From Megalonaias nervosa (lineage: Eukaryota; Mollusca; Bivalvia; Unionida; Unionidae): DNA of 64,000 nt. The position numbers and the translations under genes are program-made. Within the stretch, counting starts at the first letter, position 1; every line of letters begins with the position of its first letter. This document shows, piece after piece, positions 59,585 through 64,000 of this stretch. Below the pieces are notes generated by a model. That model worked only from the letters and a program-made list of their open reading frames with translations. It was not told where the DNA came from and did not search any database. The stretch covers positions 17,258 to 81,257 of the forward strand of contig JAECUM010033713.1 in assembly GCA_016617855.1 (NCBI GenBank), written 5' to 3'.

Positions 59585-62500
59585 CTGAAAATCAACATCA
59601 ATAATAAAGGTTAAAAGATGTGTCATGTGCACACCACTACTCTTTACTACACTCTAACATTGCAAAAGTTTTCACAAACCGTGCTAGTGGATTATTTAAA
59701 ATTGCGTCATTGAAAACAATAACTAGACACATTCATTCAGTACAATGCAGTACAGCATTGATAAATACTGCATGATTCTGACAATGATAAGTTATTGGAG
59801 AAAAGAAACGAACATCTAATAAATGATTTTTGAAGAAAATAAACCTCATTCAAAAAATAATAAAATGCAGCCAGTTCTAATTTTCAACACCCATTTTTCT
59901 GTTTTTTGCACAGATATGGTGGAAGTAATATACATTTGAACACAAATGCTCCACTGCCTGTTTCTGTTAGGCTGAAGTAACAGTTCCAATGCATGTACTT
60001 TTAAATTTTTGCCAGATAAAAAAAGAATCTCACAAAGCTCATTGAATGTTTTGTTCTTCACAAGCAGTGACATGCTGGTGGAATTTTGTTCTTTGTTATT
60101 CCTGTTTAAATATGGACAATATGTATCAGGTAATATAATCTAGTGAAGCCTTTTCATTCTGCAAAATCATGACCTAACTAAATCTTTAGAATCAACAGTG
60201 AGTCAGAGTAGAAAAAGTTTAAAATCATTTCTCAGGGAATGAAATTTTTGTAAATCTCAAAACAATTTGGAGTTGTCTTTTTCTGTCAAATTTTGCTGCA
60301 GATTTTGTCAGATTTTATGAAGGTTTCTACATAACCACAACCATAATAACTGTTAAATGTCAATTAAGAACTTAAATAACCCAATTCAAAATTGGTTGAA
60401 ATTTGACATGCTGATAGACAACAAACCAGAAACAATGCTGTTTAATTCATTACCAGGTAAAATCTTCCATACAATATTTTTAATAATTAAGATAATTTCA
60501 AATATTATTACAGTTGATATTTCATGTGATATTGTATTACTTCAGATCATTTATACTAATAAATAACACCAAGCAGCCAGCTCCAATTTTCAATCTATAT
60601 GATGTGATCTCCCCTCTTCTAAATTTGTATATTATGGTGTGGTTTCCCAAAATGACATCAGCATGAACTTGGACATACTTCCATTCATTTCACACAATTC
60701 TTCTCAAATTATACAATGTATTTCATTAAAATATAAAATCTAAATTAACTGAACACCAATTTTTTCAATTTCATCTAACAAAGGAGGACTGATATCAAGC
60801 AATGGTAGTTATATAACCTTGAAAAGAGATAGTAAATGTTTAGTAAATTATGGTTCTCAGAAAATACTTACTTGATCACATTAACATTAGGAAATAAACT
60901 CCACTACCTCTCAAATTCATCCCTCTCATCTTTTCCGTCTATGTAAATTGCTTGCCCAGCTAGGTGGCTGCCCATGAAATCGATTTCTACCAGCTTAAGC
61001 TGAGCAATACATCATCAAGGACATTAGCAGTTGCAGAGAGGTGTAGGAAATGTGTTGGTAATGTGATTTGGTAAGTATATTGAAGAAACATTATTTACTA
61101 CAGAATTTACTCATACATGCCAACCCCAAGAAGGTAAAAGCATCATTTTTGCTAATATAAGTGGCAAAAAATTGTAATTGAGCATTAAAGTGTAATCTAT
61201 ATATTATTAGTATCAGTATTAGTACCCCTACTTTATTGAGGCTAAAGCTAAAACTGTACATGTTTATTTTACTACTAACCTGGATCTGTAGATCAAAATA
61301 TTTGGAAAAAATAGGCAAATTCTATCTGGATTAGAACCAGAATACCAAAACAAAACATACTAAAATTTTTTTTTATATATTCAACACTCACTTTAATTAG
61401 TCTACATGTCTAACTTTTACCAAATCATCATATGGTTCACAAATTCTGCATGACAAAGTGCTCAAGTGCTGTACTGCATCACTCTCATATTATCTCGTAT
61501 ACAAATTTGTAAAGCGCTGTTGCTTTGTCCTTTCTCTAATCAGATATGTTTGTTAGTTTTAAAAGGCCCATCTACTCTAAGGAGTGTCATCCACATGTCA
61601 AAGTGCAAAAGCCCATTCACTTTATAGCTGGTACCATTTTCTTTAAAAATACAGACTTGTTTATTGACAAATTCAAGTAAAGAGCTTTTTCGACCACCAC
61701 TTCTTTACTTGATTTGTGAACACTAATCTCGAAGCTAATTGCATTTGTTTAACTCTGCATCTAATCCTACCCAGGGCTTCAAACTTGAACCGTTAAAGCT
61801 TTACAGTCTCTATCCTGTTACCTGTTGCAAATAACCACTAGTTAACACTTTGACCTCTATTTGTTTGAATTCATACAGCAAGAATAATTGTTAAGAAACA
61901 ATGGGTTCATTTTTTTATAGGAAATGGTATTCACTGGTCAGCTGACTGCATGACAATTGATTACACCAAAGCAATGTGCACATGTTCGCAGCTTTCACAA
62001 ATTTTTTTTTCAAAAATAAAATCATTGTCCCATGATTTGAACATCTTTTAGTAAGAAGATTAACACTGATGATTAGCAATTACTGAAATTATTTGATTTA
62101 TAAATTCGGATGATAATATTTTCTTTCATTTGAGCAAACATTTTACACAGAATACAGTGAAGATAACAGAGAAGATTTGCTGGCATTATTGTTCGTCGTT
62201 CAATAATAATAAGATTAACACTATAAGCTTCTAGACAAAAAAAATTACCTGTTCAACTTAAGGTTTATAATTATGTTGCAAAATAAACCAAAGTTGAGTA
62301 TTTAATGCATATACCACACCAACTTGGAGGTGTCTGTAAAACATTCTGATCCACCTAATAAAATAAATGGTTGCCATGTTCACCACATCAGTGCTTGCGT
62401 CAAAGGTCTGAAACTCAGTACTAGCTATGCCAAAGTGTGTGCAGCATGAGTCTATTGAGAATGATGCTGGTACCTGGTTTTCTGAAAAGGAATCCTTCAC

Positions 62501-63126
62501 ATTTACCAGGTTTTGTCAGAAAAATGGAGATCTCTTTGATCTTCACCGCCTGTGGCAGAAAAGGGTAGGATGGGTTGTTCACCCACTACTTCTGAGACTA
62601 CTGAAGCTTTAACCTTATAAGCTTGGCTCACAGATGGCAACTCTGGGCACTCAGAAGTTGGAAAACTCAGTACATTTCTTTCATGGTCATTTTCAAAGCT
62701 CATCACTGTATGCTCCAATGTAGGGATGGAGTACACTAACTGATCAAGGTTAGTCCTTGCACTCATTGTGGAGGATGTCCTTTTCAGGCACTGTTTTCAA
62801 ATCCATGCAGAACATGATCTGGTAGCATGGAGAAAGTGGTGCCATTATCCCTGAGTGGCATGGCATATACCCAATGGATCGGCTGGAAAAACAGACCCAC
62901 TGGCAGCTGAAGACTCTGCCAGCAACTGCATTGTAACTTTTTGTACAAGTCTTTGCATCTGGAACTCAACAGTGTCTTGGAAGGATTCGGGGCTGGCATC
63001 TTCAAAACCCCTTGTTCTTCCAGTTCAAGTTGGTCAGTTGTAACAGTTACAGCAGGCATTATACGCATTATTTTGTCAAATGTCCCTGTAGAACAACATC
63101 ACAACGACTATGCTATGACAACTTAC
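59585..63126. other. NCBP1 intron with family M copy 4; otherwise no gene recognised
   Basis: ORFs around 62255-63150 overlap on both strands and carry no recognised domain. Confidence 0.45.
60843..61098. mobile_element. short TIR element family M, copy 4 (256 bp)
   Basis: The left end GTAAATTATGGTTCTCAGAA then ATACTTACTTGATCACATTA is mirrored on the right by GGTAATGTGATTTGGTAAGT then GAAACATTATTTAC. This is the best preserved TIR pair of the family (about 40 bp). The right end again has GGTAAGTAT facing outward. Confidence 0.75.
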
Positions 63127-63230
63127 CAGCTCCCTCCATCTCGTACTTGAAATAAGCAGTTGGTTTCTCTGGTATCAAAGAAGTGAAACTCTCTGGCACT
63201 GTATCTTTAATTCTCTGGTGATAGGAAAGT
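63127..63230 (-). CDS. NCBP1: NCBP1 exon, most upstream in the window
   Basis: ATTTCAG acceptor; it reads LSYHQRIKDTVPESFTSLIP then EKPTAYFKYEMEGA, then GTAAGT. It is 104 bp and begins with the last base of a codon, so an upstream exon must precede it beyond the window. Human CBP80 has 'LSYHQRI.D.VP..F..L.P..PT...KY'. Confidence 0.97.
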
Positions 63231-63849
63231 CTGAAATATGTAATCAATCTAACAGTTTCATTAAATCCTAAATCATTTTTTTGTATCTCATTGTAGAATA
63301 CACTGAATTAATTTATACATACAAGCTACATTTACAATAAGTATATTAGCAAATTATTTTAGTAGAACATCACTTATTAAATAACTAATTAGGCTTAAAT
63401 TATTTTGTACTTCAGATAGTAAAACAGTATTTCATAATATTACTGTCATTAGGGTTAAGAAAAAAATGAATCAGTAAAACACTTACATTTTATACAGGGT
63501 TATTGTGACCCCAAAATAAGACTCCATGCTGTTTATATTTGACATTGTTTATGTTAAATAAGAACTCAAGCAGAGATGTCTAATTCAAAAGTTTTCATAA
63601 CAATTTAACATTTGTGCCTTCAAGCAGAATATGAAAATTCTGAACATTGCTTGGCTATTTCATCGGAAGTAGTGACAGGAATATACAAATATTTTAAGGT
63701 TTGGTAATTTGCCTCTGGTGAAGTGCACCACACGTTATGTGATGGAAAAAGCTGACAATATTCTGATTGTATCTCTGTCTCATTCTGCCACCATATCAGG
63801 GCTGTTCTATTTAAACATACATGGTACCCTGGGAAGGCAGTTTGTAAAA

Positions 63850-64000
63850 AATATATGCCAGGGTACTTTGATTTCATAGAGTTCATACTGAAATGATAAG
63901 AAATTTCTAAAATATATGCCAGGGTACTTTGATTTCATAGAGTTCATACTGAAATGATAAGAAATTTCTAAAATATATGCCAGGGTACTTTGATTTCATA
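63850..64000. repeat. 61-bp tandem repeat at the window edge, about 2.5 identical copies
   Basis: 'ATATATGCCAGGGTACTTTG' starts at 63851, 63912 and 63973 with no difference seen between copies. The array continues past the window end. Confidence 0.95.

Larger units (their letters stand above)
33458..64000 (-). other. NCBP1: NCBP1 locus, 3' part of the gene (nine coding exons in the window)
   Basis: NCBP1 (CBP80) is the large subunit of the nuclear cap-binding complex. With NCBP2 it binds the m7G cap of nascent RNA polymerase II transcripts and supports splicing, 3' processing, export and the pioneer round of translation. Nine exons on the minus strand spell the C-terminal 329 residues, colinear with human NCBP1 as I remember it, from the SYHQRI segment to the stop. 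Summed exon length is 991 bp and all intron phases agree. Introns are large (up to 9 kb) and full of repeats. Upstream exons lie beyond base 64000. Confidence 0.95.

Overview
The window looks like genomic DNA of a marine invertebrate, most likely a bivalve mollusc. It is AT-rich and repeat-dense. It carries a conserved intron-rich animal gene (NCBP1) and repeat families I associate from memory with bivalve genomes: 'AAGGGCCATAACTC' and 'GTGACCTTGACC' type repeats and a tRNA-derived SINE ending in a GGTTTAACG-type tail. No database search was possible, so the host assignment is an inference.

Bases 1-14808 are host DNA without a confident gene. They hold a solo-LTR-like element set in (TA)n (1937-2828), a 63-bp tandem array (about 3590-4285), a decayed non-LTR retrotransposon reverse transcriptase (6837-7842), a dispersed repeat at 8859-9245, and a CpG-richer block (9.2-12.9 kb) with unassigned ORFs.

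Bases 14809-24382 are the highlight: a 9.57-kb integrated Polinton/Maverick-type (adintovirus-like) element with structured terminal inverted repeats. Left to right it encodes a coiled-coil/acidic protein, a small basic virion protein, a double-jelly-roll-type major capsid protein, a hydrophobic protein with GLRLPGT repeats, an adenain-like protease, a phage-fiber-like attachment protein, a two-TM membrane protein and a chimeric ORF (penton-like N-terminus + helicase C-terminal motifs + HNH nuclease). On the opposite strand are a retroviral-type integrase and a zinc-ribbon/PLA2 protein, followed on the + strand by an A32-type packaging ATPase. The morphogenesis set is nearly complete, but the protein-primed DNA polymerase is absent. 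The chimeric ORF looks like the scar of the deletion that removed it. Four genes carry a +1 shift (three of them at A7/A8 runs), the integrase carries one frameshift and the ATPase has one in-frame stop. The copy is therefore either young and decaying or affected by homopolymer errors in the assembly.

Bases 24383-33457 are intergenic repeat-rich DNA, including a SINE, a short TIR element and a DIRS-like tyrosine-recombinase relic. From 33458 to beyond 63230 the minus strand holds the last nine coding exons of NCBP1 (nuclear cap-binding protein subunit 1), all with consensus splice sites and consistent phases. Its introns contain a second DIRS relic, a second LTR copy (42021-42937), a 4.99-kb TIR transposon inserted in an older repeat (44609-49600), a 790-bp TIR element with a 6-bp target duplication (56434-57223), four copies in or near the gene of a short TIR family whose ends contain splice-donor-like sequence, and several mini- and microsatellites.
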